In this document: piece by piece, positions 46,993 through 55,125 of the stretch | How positions within the stretch are numbered: the first letter of the stretch is position 1 | How the letters are laid out: each line of letters opens with the position of its first letter | NCBI RefSeq assembly: GCF_002218005.2 | Contig: NZ_AP018678.1 | Span: 1,984,001 to 2,048,000, forward strand | Origin: Vibrio algivorus | GTDB taxonomy: Bacteria > Pseudomonadota > Gammaproteobacteria > Enterobacterales > Vibrionaceae | DNA: 64,000 bases | Direction of reading: 5' to 3' | The notes under the pieces: model-generated | What the model was told of the DNA's origin: nothing | What the model saw: the letters and a program-made list of their open reading frames with translations, nothing else | Database searches by the model: none | Position numbers and translations under genes: made by a program

Positions 46993-48672
46993 ATGGATTT
47001 AATACTTTCTCTGCTTCAACAAATGTGTGTCTACCTAGTACTGGCTTACATGCTCAGTAAAACGCCTATTTTTTTACCTCTGCTGAATATTTCTTCTCGC
47101 TTATCCCATAAGTTCAGCTGTTATGTTCTCTTTTCATTGTTTTGTATTATGGGGACCTACTTTGGTTTACACATCAATGATGCGATAGCAAACACCCGAG
47201 CCATTGGTGCGGTAATGGGCGGACTCTTCGGTGGCCCGATTGTTGGCTTTGCGGTCGGCTTTACAGGTGGAATGCATAGATACAGTCTAGGCGGATTCAC
47301 CGATGTGGCTTGTGCTATTTCAACCACCGCAGAAGGGTTAATTGGTGGGCTATTACACCTCTATTTAGTGAAAAAAGATAAAACTGAGCAATTATTTAAC
47401 CCTATCATCGTATTAGCGGTAACTTTTGTTGCCGAAACCGCTCAAATGCTGATCATCATTTCCGTCGCCAAACCGTTTGATCAAGCTTATGCTCTTGTTT
47501 CCAATATTGCCGCACCAATGATCATTGCTAATTGCGTCGGTGCAGCATTGTTTGTCAGTATTTTGCAGGATCGAAAAACCATCTATGAAAAGTATTCCGC
47601 AACCTTTTCTCGCCGAGCATTAACCATTGCAGAGCGTAGTGTCGGGATTTGGAATTCAGGCTTTAACTCAACAAATGCTGAAAAAATTGTTCGTATTATT
47701 TATGAAGAAACCAATGTAGGTGCGGTGGCAATTACTGATAAAGATAAAATCTTAGCCTTTATTGGCCTCGGTGATGATCACCACAAACCGAATACACAGA
47801 TCTCTTCCGAGTGCACCATACAAGCGATGGAACAAAACCGCGTGATGTATCTCGATGGGCGTGAAACTCCTTACCAATGCTCGCTATCACCAAGCTGTAA
47901 ACTAGGCTCTGTTTTAGTTATTCCACTAAGAGCGGGTAAAGAAGTGATCGGAACAATTAAGCTTTATGAGCCGAAACGTAAACTGCTCTCTAATATTAAC
48001 CGTTCAATGGGTGAAGGGATTGCTCAACTACTATCAAGCCAAATTCTGTATAACGATTTTCAGCGTCAACAAGCCTTACTGAGCCAGGCTGAAATAAAGT
48101 TATTACAAGCTCAAGTAAACCCGCACTTTTTATTTAATGCACTAAATACCATCAGTGCGATTATTCGTCGTGACCCTAATAAAGCTCGCGAACTGATTCA
48201 ACATCTTTCGCATTTCTTTAGAAGTAATTTAAAACAGAATATAGAAACCGTTACCTTTAAAGAAGAACTGGCCCATGTGAATGCTTACCTCACCATAGAA
48301 AAAGCCCGCTTTACCGATAGGTTAGAGGTAGAAGTTAATATTGATGATGGATTACTCGAAAAATCACTTCCAAGTTTCACTTTACAACCTTTAGTTGAAA
48401 ATGCGATTAAACACGGTATTTCGAATAAACTAGAAGGTGGTAAGATCCGCATTATTAGCCAACGAAACTCGCTCGGTTATCAGATCGTAGTAGAAGATAA
48501 TGCAGGTAACTTCATCCCCCCTCAACCCGGTCATGAAGGTTTAGGAATGGAAATTGTTGATAAGCGTTTGACCAACCATTTTGGCCCGACTGCCGCACTG
48601 CAAACCCATTGCCATAAAGATCACTTTACTCGCATGAGTTTTTTGATCCCTTACGAAAAAATTGGTCAATAA
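46993..48672 (+). CDS. btsS: LytS-type sensor histidine kinase BtsS (YehU)
   Basis: Membrane kinase of 559 residues (E. coli BtsS 561). An N-terminal 5TMR-LYT domain of about six helices (1-190), a GAF-like domain (about 215-340), a His-kinase segment QVNPHFLFNALNTISAII with the phospho-accepting histidine near residue 378, and an ATPase domain with QPLVENAIKHGIS. E. coli BtsS binds extracellular pyruvate. It is 10 bases before its response regulator. Confidence 0.92.
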   Translation: MDLILSLLQQMCVYLVLAYMLSKTPIFLPLLNISSRLSHKFSCYVLFSLFCIMGTYFGLHINDAIANTRAIGAVMGGLFGGPIVGFAVGFTGGMHRYSLGGFTDVACAISTTAEGLIGGLLHLYLVKKDKTEQLFNPIIVLAVTFVAETAQMLIIISVAKPFDQAYALVSNIAAPMIIANCVGAALFVSILQDRKTIYEKYSATFSRRALTIAERSVGIWNSGFNSTNAEKIVRIIYEETNVGAVAITDKDKILAFIGLGDDHHKPNTQISSECTIQAMEQNRVMYLDGRETPYQCSLSPSCKLGSVLVIPLRAGKEVIGTIKLYEPKRKLLSNINRSMGEGIAQLLSSQILYNDFQRQQALLSQAEIKLLQAQVNPHFLFNALNTISAIIRRDPNKARELIQHLSHFFRSNLKQNIETVTFKEELAHVNAYLTIEKARFTDRLEVEVNIDDGLLEKSLPSFTLQPLVENAIKHGISNKLEGGKIRIISQRNSLGYQIVVEDNAGNFIPPQPGHEGLGMEIVDKRLTNHFGPTAALQTHCHKDHFTRMSFLIPYEKIGQ

Positions 48673-48682
48673 AGGATAACCA

Positions 48683-49417
48683 ATGCTAACTGCAATCGTC
48701 ATTGATGATGAACTATTCGCGCGTGAAGAACTCACCGAATTATTACAAGAAACCGGTCAAGTAGAAGTGATCGCTCAAGCCAGTAATGCGATTGAAGGCT
48801 TAAAGCAAATCAATAGTTTAAAACCTGAAGCCGTCTTCGTTGATATTCAAATGCCGCAAATTAGTGGCATTGAATTGCTCAGTATGCTTGATCCCGATAC
48901 CATGCCGAACGTTATTTTTGTCACCGCATTTGACCAATACGCCATTCAAGCGTTTGAAGACAATGCCTTTGACTACCTACTAAAACCCGTCGACCCTAAG
49001 CGACTGAATAAAACGATTCAACGTTTGCTCAAAGCCGGACAAAATAAAGAAGCACTGCACACTCAAGCGCAAATCGAAGCCCTAACACCAAAACGCTTAC
49101 AACAAGTGCCGTGTATGGGACACAACCGGATCATGATCATTCCACTGCAAGACATTGAATCAGCATTTAGTGATCTTTCAGGTGTTCATATCCAAACTGC
49201 TCAGCAAACGGCTACCAGCCAATTAACACTCAAAACATTAGAAGAGAAAACTGAATTACTACGCTGTCATCGACAGTATTTGATCAATACGAAAAAGATC
49301 AAAGAAATAAAACTTCTCGATAATGGTTTAGGGGAAGTGATCACCCAAAGTGGACAGGTGGTTCCAATTAGCCGACGCTATTTGAAACCACTGAAAGAAG
49401 AGTTGGGGATAGTGTAA
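48683..49417 (+). CDS. btsR: LytTR response regulator BtsR (YehT)
   Basis: Response regulator of 244 residues. Receiver domain with the acidic pair in IDDELFAREEL, phospho-accepting aspartate in VFVDIQMPQISG and lysine in LLKPVDPKRL; C-terminal LytTR DNA-binding domain (about 140-242; LLRCHRQYLINTKKIKEI). In E. coli BtsR activates btsT, a CstA-family pyruvate transporter. A cstA-family gene with BtsR-like sites lies 5.7 kb away. Confidence 0.93.
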   Translation: MLTAIVIDDELFAREELTELLQETGQVEVIAQASNAIEGLKQINSLKPEAVFVDIQMPQISGIELLSMLDPDTMPNVIFVTAFDQYAIQAFEDNAFDYLLKPVDPKRLNKTIQRLLKAGQNKEALHTQAQIEALTPKRLQQVPCMGHNRIMIIPLQDIESAFSDLSGVHIQTAQQTATSQLTLKTLEEKTELLRCHRQYLINTKKIKEIKLLDNGLGEVITQSGQVVPISRRYLKPLKEELGIV

Positions 49418-49421
49418 ATAC

Positions 49422-49520
49422 AGGTTCCTAGTCACAAGTTCCTAGATTCGCTTCGCTGCTAGAAAGAGCAAAACTCACCGCCGCTCTTTCTAGGGACTAT
49501 AAACTAGGGACTAGGAACCT
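49422..49520. repeat. 99-bp dispersed palindromic repeat, copy A
   Basis: Starts AGGTTCCTAGTC and ends GACTAGGAACCT, a perfect terminal inverted repeat; the inside (AGAAAGAG...CTCTTTCTAG) is also inverted, so the whole can form a long hairpin. It separates the convergent btsR and the ATP-grasp gene. Copy B is at 52186. Confidence 0.8.
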
Positions 49521-49526
49521 TATCTT

Positions 49527-50993
49527 TTAGAACCCTCTCAACTGAATTCGGCGCAAGAATTCCGTCATAATACGATCGTATAGAAGATCGCCTAACCACA
49601 GATCTTCGACTTTATTATCGATACTAGGGTTGTCGTTCACTTCAATCACATACACGTGACCATCAATTTCTTTTAGATCGACGCCATATAAGCCCGACCC
49701 AATTAAGTTCGCGGCTTTCACTGCAGTATCCACCACATTCTTCGGTACTTGTTTCAAGTCTAAAGTATCAAAGCCACCGGAGGTTGTACGCCCACTGTTG
49801 TGATGCTGATAAATCTGCCAGTGACCACGACTCATGTGATAACGGCAAGCATAAATCGCTTGTCGGTTCATCACTCCAATTCGCCAATCAAAATCAGTAG
49901 GCATAAAGGCTTGTGCTAAAATCAACGCACTCTTATCAAACAATTCCGCCGCTTTAGCTTCTAACGTTGATTCATCGGTCACTTTGACCACACCCACTGA
50001 GAATGCCCCATCTGGAATTTTCAGCACTAAAGGTAAAGACATGTGCTCTAGCAAACTCTGCTTCCAATTAGGATCAAAGCTACGCAAAATCATCGACTTC
50101 GGCGCTGGCACATTGTGCCTATCGAGTAACTCGGTGAGGAAAACTTTATTGGTACACTTCATGATCGATTCTGGATCATCCATCACCACTAACCCGAGCT
50201 TTTCCGCTCGCTTAGCAAAACGATAAGTAAAGTTACTAATATTAGTCGTAGCGCGAATAAATAAACCATCAAACTCACTCAAACGCGAAAAGTCATCTGC
50301 GGTAATGGTTTGTAAACTCATACCTAATCGGTTGGCGGCTTTCTTAAAGCGATTAAGCGCTACTGAATCCGACGGTGGCATTTTTTCTTCTGGATCCACC
50401 AGCATCGCAATGTCATAGCGATATTGTTTACTTGGTTTTGGTGAACTGCGCCAAACTTTATTAGAGAACAGCTCTAAAGACTGAGCAAACACATCTTGCT
50501 CTTCATTGTTTAAATCTTGAAATGGAAAAGGCTCAACCTTAGCCAGTTGCCACTGCTTACCATGTTTTTTCAGTTCGATATCTAAAACTGGGATCATAAA
50601 ATGCTCAAATAAACGACGAGCGACTTTTTCTAATCCTTTGATATTAGTACGGCCAAAATACACTTTGCCGGCTACTTGCTCAGCATCAGCAAAATGTTTA
50701 TTTAAGTCTTGTTCAGGAAGTGAAATCACAAATGGCTGATTAACATCATTAATTGCCATTACTCTCGGTATAACCCGATGCCCACGCGCTTCTGCCAATA
50801 ATGAACAATAATAGCCATTGCTCATATAGCCATAATCACGGCATAAATTAAGCACTTGTACACTTTTATGCTTTTCTGATTTGTCCGATAAAAAGCTAGG
50901 TTGAAGATATTGATCGACTGTTACAACTTGGTCAGAAGGGAAGTACTGACGCCAGTCGCTGTCTTTATCTGTCACAATAACAAAATTTGCCAT
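49527..50993 (-). CDS. RimK-like ATP-grasp ligase with RLAN domain
   Basis: Protein of 488 residues: an N-terminal region (about 1-150; SNGYYCSLLAEARGHRVIPR) that resembles the RimK-like ATP-grasp N-terminal (RLAN) domain, then an ATP-grasp fold (about 280-485) with PLVLKIPDGAFSVGVVKV for nucleotide binding and YVIEVNDNPSID for magnesium ligands. Such enzymes ligate amino acids to peptides or proteins; the acceptor here is unknown. The start giving MANFVIVTDK is preferred to one seven codons earlier. It is divergent from the GNAT-C39 gene, 116 bases apart, a pairing that suggests shared function. Confidence 0.82.
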   Translation of the reverse strand: MANFVIVTDKDSDWRQYFPSDQVVTVDQYLQPSFLSDKSEKHKSVQVLNLCRDYGYMSNGYYCSLLAEARGHRVIPRVMAINDVNQPFVISLPEQDLNKHFADAEQVAGKVYFGRTNIKGLEKVARRLFEHFMIPVLDIELKKHGKQWQLAKVEPFPFQDLNNEEQDVFAQSLELFSNKVWRSSPKPSKQYRYDIAMLVDPEEKMPPSDSVALNRFKKAANRLGMSLQTITADDFSRLSEFDGLFIRATTNISNFTYRFAKRAEKLGLVVMDDPESIMKCTNKVFLTELLDRHNVPAPKSMILRSFDPNWKQSLLEHMSLPLVLKIPDGAFSVGVVKVTDESTLEAKAAELFDKSALILAQAFMPTDFDWRIGVMNRQAIYACRYHMSRGHWQIYQHHNSGRTTSGGFDTLDLKQVPKNVVDTAVKAANLIGSGLYGVDLKEIDGHVYVIEVNDNPSIDNKVEDLWLGDLLYDRIMTEFLRRIQLRGF

Positions 50994-51109
50994 AAATCCA
51001 TTTTCCTCTAGCAAAAAAACACTTTGTCGTATCTAATTATTATGTCTCTGTTGTACTCACATAGCAGTGACACAAAGACCTTTATCGGCATTTTATGGTG
51101 GATATTAAG

Positions 51110-52195
51110 ATGGAACTTCGCCGAGCAACTCCACAAGATTTACCCGCATTAATTGAGTTAGAAAACAGCGCATTTAGCAGCGATATGATTACTGCGAGAC
51201 AAATGAAACGCTTTTTAAACTCCCCGTATAGCCAAATATGGATAGTACAGTCTGAACAGCAGATCGCAGGGTATGCATTGCTTCTTTTCCATCAAGGAAC
51301 ACAATTGTCTCGTCTGTATTCAATTGCAGTTAACCCACTGTTTCGTGGACAAAAAATTGCGCAACAACTGATGGATAAATGTGAACAAGCAGCACTAGAA
51401 CACGGTTCTACCACATTACGCCTAGAAGTCAGAAATGACAATATTGCAGCTAAGAATTTGTATCAAAAATTAGGCTATAAACCATTAAAAGTTCTGATCC
51501 ACTATTACGACGATTTGGCTGATGGTTTACGGATGCAAAAACGCTTAACCGCTAGCCAACCTAAAACTTTATTGTCGATGCCTCTGTATATTCAAACCAC
51601 ACCTTTCACTTGTGGCGCAGCTTGTTTATTGATGGCCTTTTCAACCTTAGATAAGCAATTTGAACTCGGACGAAAAGAAGAGCTACAACTGTGGCGTGAG
51701 GCCACCACCATTTTTATGGCAGGAGGTCACGGAGGTTGCAGTGGGCACGGTTTAGCTCTTGCGGCTAAAAAACGTGGTTTTGATGTCGAACTTTGGACAC
51801 AATCACAATCGACGCCCTTTATTGATAGCGTGCGCGATAGCAACAAAAAAGAAGTGATTGAAATTGTGCATCAAGATTTCTGCCAACAAGCGGAAGCTCT
51901 CGGTATAGTGCCCATCAGTGCACCACCGAATACAGAGCAAATTGAACAATGGATTGAGCAAGGCAAATGCGTATTACTGCTGATCAGCACTTATCGCTTT
52001 AATGGCTACAAAGAACCACACTGGATTATTTTGTCTGGCATGAATGAGCAGTTTTTCTTTATTCATGATCCACACAGCGACCGAGAGAATGATGTCGCCT
52101 CTTCAGCGTCGATTCCCGTCAGCAAAGCAAGCCTAGGGCAGATTATTGGGTTTGGTAAACAAAAACACACCGCGTGTGTAGTAGTAAGTTCCTAG
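51110..52195 (+). CDS. GNAT acetyltransferase fused to a C39-like peptidase domain
   Basis: Two-domain protein of 361 residues. The first half (about 1-145) is a GNAT fold close to RimI (ELRRATPQDLPALIELENS, RGQKIAQQLMDKCEQAALEHG, LRLEVRNDN, LYQKLGYK). The second (about 155-355) is a C39-type papain-like domain with the cysteine in TTPFTCGAACLLMAF and the His/Asp in HWIILSGMN and FIHDPHSDRE. Cleavage or ligation of a peptide plus acetylation is plausible; the substrate is unknown. GGTGGA upstream supports the ATG at 51110 over 51095. Its TAG stop is provided by a dispersed repeat. Confidence 0.83.
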   Translation: MELRRATPQDLPALIELENSAFSSDMITARQMKRFLNSPYSQIWIVQSEQQIAGYALLLFHQGTQLSRLYSIAVNPLFRGQKIAQQLMDKCEQAALEHGSTTLRLEVRNDNIAAKNLYQKLGYKPLKVLIHYYDDLADGLRMQKRLTASQPKTLLSMPLYIQTTPFTCGAACLLMAFSTLDKQFELGRKEELQLWREATTIFMAGGHGGCSGHGLALAAKKRGFDVELWTQSQSTPFIDSVRDSNKKEVIEIVHQDFCQQAEALGIVPISAPPNTEQIEQWIEQGKCVLLLISTYRFNGYKEPHWIILSGMNEQFFFIHDPHSDRENDVASSASIPVSKASLGQIIGFGKQKHTACVVVSS

Positions 52196-52275
52196 TCACG
52201 AGTTCCTAGTTTCGCTTCGCTACTAGAAAGAGCAAAGTTCACCGATGCTCTTTCTAGAAACTAGGGACTAGAAAC
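52186..52275. repeat. Dispersed palindromic repeat, copy B
   Basis: AAGTTCCTAGTCACGAGTTCCTAG-type start and GACTAGAAACC-type end, with the same AGAAAGAGCAAA/CTCTTTCTAG interior as copy A. It overlaps the last codons and the stop of the GNAT-C39 gene and separates it from the convergent antiporter gene. Confidence 0.75.
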
Positions 52276-52285
52276 CCGCTCTCAT

Positions 52286-54070
52286 CTATTCCTTAATCAA
52301 ACTCACCACTGTCCAACCCGCTTCAGTCGTATGGGTACTATCGTTAGAAAGAATATGTATATTGCCTTTAGGATCGACAGTAAACAGTGATAGGCGATGG
52401 CCATCGACATATTTCATCACATAATCTTGCCAGTTAAATTCAGCGGTTAATTTGGTGTGTTTAACCTCAGCACCTTGGTTAATGAGGCTTGCTAATTTCT
52501 TATAACTCACGTCATCACCTAGCAAAGTTCGCCCATGTTTTTCTTCTGCTAACCGATGCTTTTCATGTTGGTTTTCTTTACTTTTTCCATTTAAGAAAAA
52601 TACTCGACGTTCGCTAAATTCCGCCATAAAGTATTTAGCAGCAACCACATTAAAGTGCTTATCTGGCGTCACCGCGATCAAGTTACCAATGCCTATTAAA
52701 TCCAAATATTCTTCGGCATGACTTGAAATCGGGTTGCCGTAATAGGTTTCAAAACCTTGCATGCGTGCTTTACGGATGTATTCCCAGTTAGAGTCTGTGA
52801 TGACGATTCGATAACCATATTTTTGTAAAGCCGTTGCGAAGGTTCGACCAACATCGTTTGCCCCCACTATCAAGAAACCTCTTGGCGAAGGTTCAGATAA
52901 GCTCAACGCATTGGCTAATGGTCGCGCAGTAATACTTTGAAGTACCACAGTTCCCACAATCACCATAAAGGTTAATGGCACCAGTAAGCTCGCACCTTCT
53001 ACGCCTGCATCAACTAACTTAATCGCAAATAATGAAGAAATAGACGCCGCCACAATGCCTCGCGGAGCCACCCAAGCGATAAAGAATTTCTCTTTAAAGT
53101 TAAGGCTGCTGCCGATAGTGGCAATAAAGATCGCAATTGGACGTGACAACAACTGTATTGCGGCAAACAGTACCGCCGAGGCAACACCTAACGTAGCAAA
53201 ATCCGCTAATTCCATTCGAGCGGAAAGCATTAAAAACAAGCCAGAAATCAATAGGATGGTCAGGTTTTCTTTAAAGTGCAGAATATTCTGGATATTGACG
53301 CCTTTGGCATTAGCAAGCCACATGCCCATCACGGTGACCGCCAATAAGCCCGATTCTGATTCCAAAGCATTAGAAACTGCAAACACGCCGAGTACTAAGG
53401 TTAACACTGCAAATGGTTGCAAATACTCAGGTAATAAACGGCGTCTTAATATCTGCGCCAACAACATACCCGCTAAACCACCCAGTACGATGCCGATCAA
53501 TAAGATCAAACCAAATACATGCAAACTGTGCATCTTGCTACTAGAAACAATAAACTCATACACAATCACAATAAATAACGCGCCAATTGGATCGATTAGA
53601 ATCCCCTCCCAGCGCAATATATTGGCAAGTTTGGATTTTGGTCTTACCGTACGTAATAGTGGCACGACTACCGTTGGGCCTGTCACCACCGTTAAACTAC
53701 CGAATAACAGCGCCAACGGCCAACTAAAGTCGAGTAAATAAAAGGTGAAGACACTGGTAATCGCCCAAGTAATTAATGCCCCAATAGTGACAATGTTGAT
53801 CACGGTTCGGTTTACTTCGCGGATCTCTTTTAAATTCAGCGTCAAGCTACCTTCAAATAAGATCACCGCAACGGCTAGGGAAATAAGGGGGAAAAGCAGA
53901 TCGCCGAACATTTCATTCGGCTGAAAGATATGCGTAATCGGACCAATAATAAAACCAGCAATTAATAGAAATAAAATCGCAGGCAACTTCATTCGCCATG
54001 CAAGCCATTGGCAGCCTAATCCAACTAATCCAACTGCGGCAAGCATTAAACCTAGATCTTCAGTGAGCAT
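52286..54070 (-). CDS. CPA1-family cation:proton antiporter with TrkA-N domain
   Basis: Membrane protein of 594 residues with about 12-13 hydrophobic helices (1-385), including the CPA1 pore-like LFGSLTVVTGPTVVVPLLR and WVAPRGIVAASISSLFAI, and a cytoplasmic nucleotide-binding TrkA-N domain (about 395-500; LIVGANDVGRTFATALQKYG). It probably exchanges Na+ or K+ for protons under cytoplasmic control. The exact ion cannot be read. Divergently placed with respect to nothing nearby; its upstream neighbour is the small lipoprotein gene. Confidence 0.88.
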   Translation of the reverse strand: MLTEDLGLMLAAVGLVGLGCQWLAWRMKLPAILFLLIAGFIIGPITHIFQPNEMFGDLLFPLISLAVAVILFEGSLTLNLKEIREVNRTVINIVTIGALITWAITSVFTFYLLDFSWPLALLFGSLTVVTGPTVVVPLLRTVRPKSKLANILRWEGILIDPIGALFIVIVYEFIVSSSKMHSLHVFGLILLIGIVLGGLAGMLLAQILRRRLLPEYLQPFAVLTLVLGVFAVSNALESESGLLAVTVMGMWLANAKGVNIQNILHFKENLTILLISGLFLMLSARMELADFATLGVASAVLFAAIQLLSRPIAIFIATIGSSLNFKEKFFIAWVAPRGIVAASISSLFAIKLVDAGVEGASLLVPLTFMVIVGTVVLQSITARPLANALSLSEPSPRGFLIVGANDVGRTFATALQKYGYRIVITDSNWEYIRKARMQGFETYYGNPISSHAEEYLDLIGIGNLIAVTPDKHFNVVAAKYFMAEFSERRVFFLNGKSKENQHEKHRLAEEKHGRTLLGDDVSYKKLASLINQGAEVKHTKLTAEFNWQDYVMKYVDGHRLSLFTVDPKGNIHILSNDSTHTTEAGWTVVSLIKE

Positions 54071-54200
54071 CGAACATGATACCTATTGGTGAATACATTA
54101 TAAATTGAGGAATAGATTATTGAGACTATCATTTTTACTAATCAGCATTCTTTGCTAACGAGCATAACCAACAGCCTCAATGAATGACTTATCTAGCTTG

Positions 54201-54575
54201 TTAGTTATTCAACTGACTATCGTTCCAACCGCGTTGCCATTCCATACGAAATTTTTGCGAATCAGGAGTCCCTTCACACACACCTTCATAATAGTTGCCA
54301 CTTAACCCAATTTGATAAGCATGATTAGGGTTGCAGTATTCATTAATACCTTTTAAGTAACCATCGGCATAATCATTAATATTTACTTTGCTAAAGTCTT
54401 TAAAATCTCCTGCAGTACGACTCTGCTTACCTTTAATGCCATCAGAATAACCAACCGCATTCCAATCACCAGATTTAGCGTAATCTTCTGCTGTGCTCGT
54501 GCACGCAGTGACTAAAATCAGCCCTGAAACTACACCGATATTTCTAACCCACTTTTTCACTTGAGCTTGATTCAT
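54201..54575 (-). CDS. DUF2799-like lipoprotein
   Basis: Small protein of 124 residues with a basic N-terminus, hydrophobic signal and lipobox VTAC (cysteine near residue 25). The mature part has the repeated GDWNAVGYSDGIKG and YADGYLKGINEYC pattern of DUF2799 family members, ending in WQRGWNDS. Function unknown; a periplasm-facing lipoprotein is likely. The start at 54575 has AAGGGA 7-12 bases upstream; an earlier in-frame start would read through the neighbouring repeat. Confidence 0.75.
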   Translation of the reverse strand: MNQAQVKKWVRNIGVVSGLILVTACTSTAEDYAKSGDWNAVGYSDGIKGKQSRTAGDFKDFSKVNINDYADGYLKGINEYCNPNHAYQIGLSGNYYEGVCEGTPDSQKFRMEWQRGWNDSQLNN

Positions 54576-54602
54576 TGATATTCCCTTATTGTTCATCACA
54601 TT

Positions 54603-54890
54603 GATATACCCAAGCAACTTCAAGATGCGAGTTTCAGCAAGAATAAAACAAGCTTTAGGCAAGACAAATTGAATATGATCATAGTTATTCTATCTCTGTT
54701 CAATTTAACGCAGCATAAAGCTTGTTTTAACTTGCCCTTCGGGAGCTTCATTCAAACCTCTTCTTTTTTATAAGAGAAAGGCCGCGTCAGATTGGTTTGA
54801 AAGGTAGCTAAATTCCTTCACCAATCATCCTTGCCTAAAGGTCTGGATGATAGCTCTGAATTCTGCATCTTGAAGTCACTTGGGTATATT
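54603..54890. repeat. MITE-like inverted-repeat element (about 288 bp)
   Basis: The ends are inverted copies: GATATACCCAAGCAACTTCA at 54603 and, facing it, the complement of TATACCCAAGTGACTTCAAG ending near 54888. A second, inner inverted pair (AAACAAGCTTTA / TAAAGCTTGTTT) lies at about 54648 and 54713. No reading frame is supported. Short relatives occur at 772-829 and, decayed, at 55049-55087. With the BtsR-type sites this accounts for the gap between the lipoprotein gene and cstA. Confidence 0.75.
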
Positions 54891-54936
54891 TATCACAACT
54901 ATTACACAGGTCACATTTAAAACAAATCAGAAAAGC

Positions 54937-55004
54937 ACCGCTAAGTTAACAATAAAACCACTTACTAGGATTAATGACCGTTCAATTCTATATGCGACCA
55001 CTCA
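54937..55004 (+). promoter_or_regulatory. Array of four BtsR-like binding sites upstream of cstA
   Basis: ACCGCTAA (54937), ACCACTTA (54957), ACCGTTCA (54977) and ACCACTCA (54997) begin exactly 20 bases apart. Two are perfect matches and two single-mismatch matches to the BtsR/YehT motif ACC(G/A)CT(C/T)A recalled from E. coli, where the sites are direct repeats with a 13-base spacer. A weak CRP-like site (15 of 22 positions) ends at 54918. A possible promoter lies at 55021-55050 (TTGTGA and TATTAT-type elements). Confidence 0.78.
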
Positions 55005-55125
55005 TCAAAAGGTTAAATGATTGTGACAAAATCTGGGATTATTATAGCTACCAAAGTGATTTCAAGATGCAAAACCCTCTTGAGTATAACCGCACTCCTC
55101 AACCCTTTTGAACAGGACAATAATT

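Noticed and set aside
53055..53741. 228-codon open frame antisense to the antiporter gene
   Set aside because: It mirrors the membrane-helix codons of the real gene; composition (many Asn, Ser, Thr and Lys) and lack of motifs mark it as a shadow.
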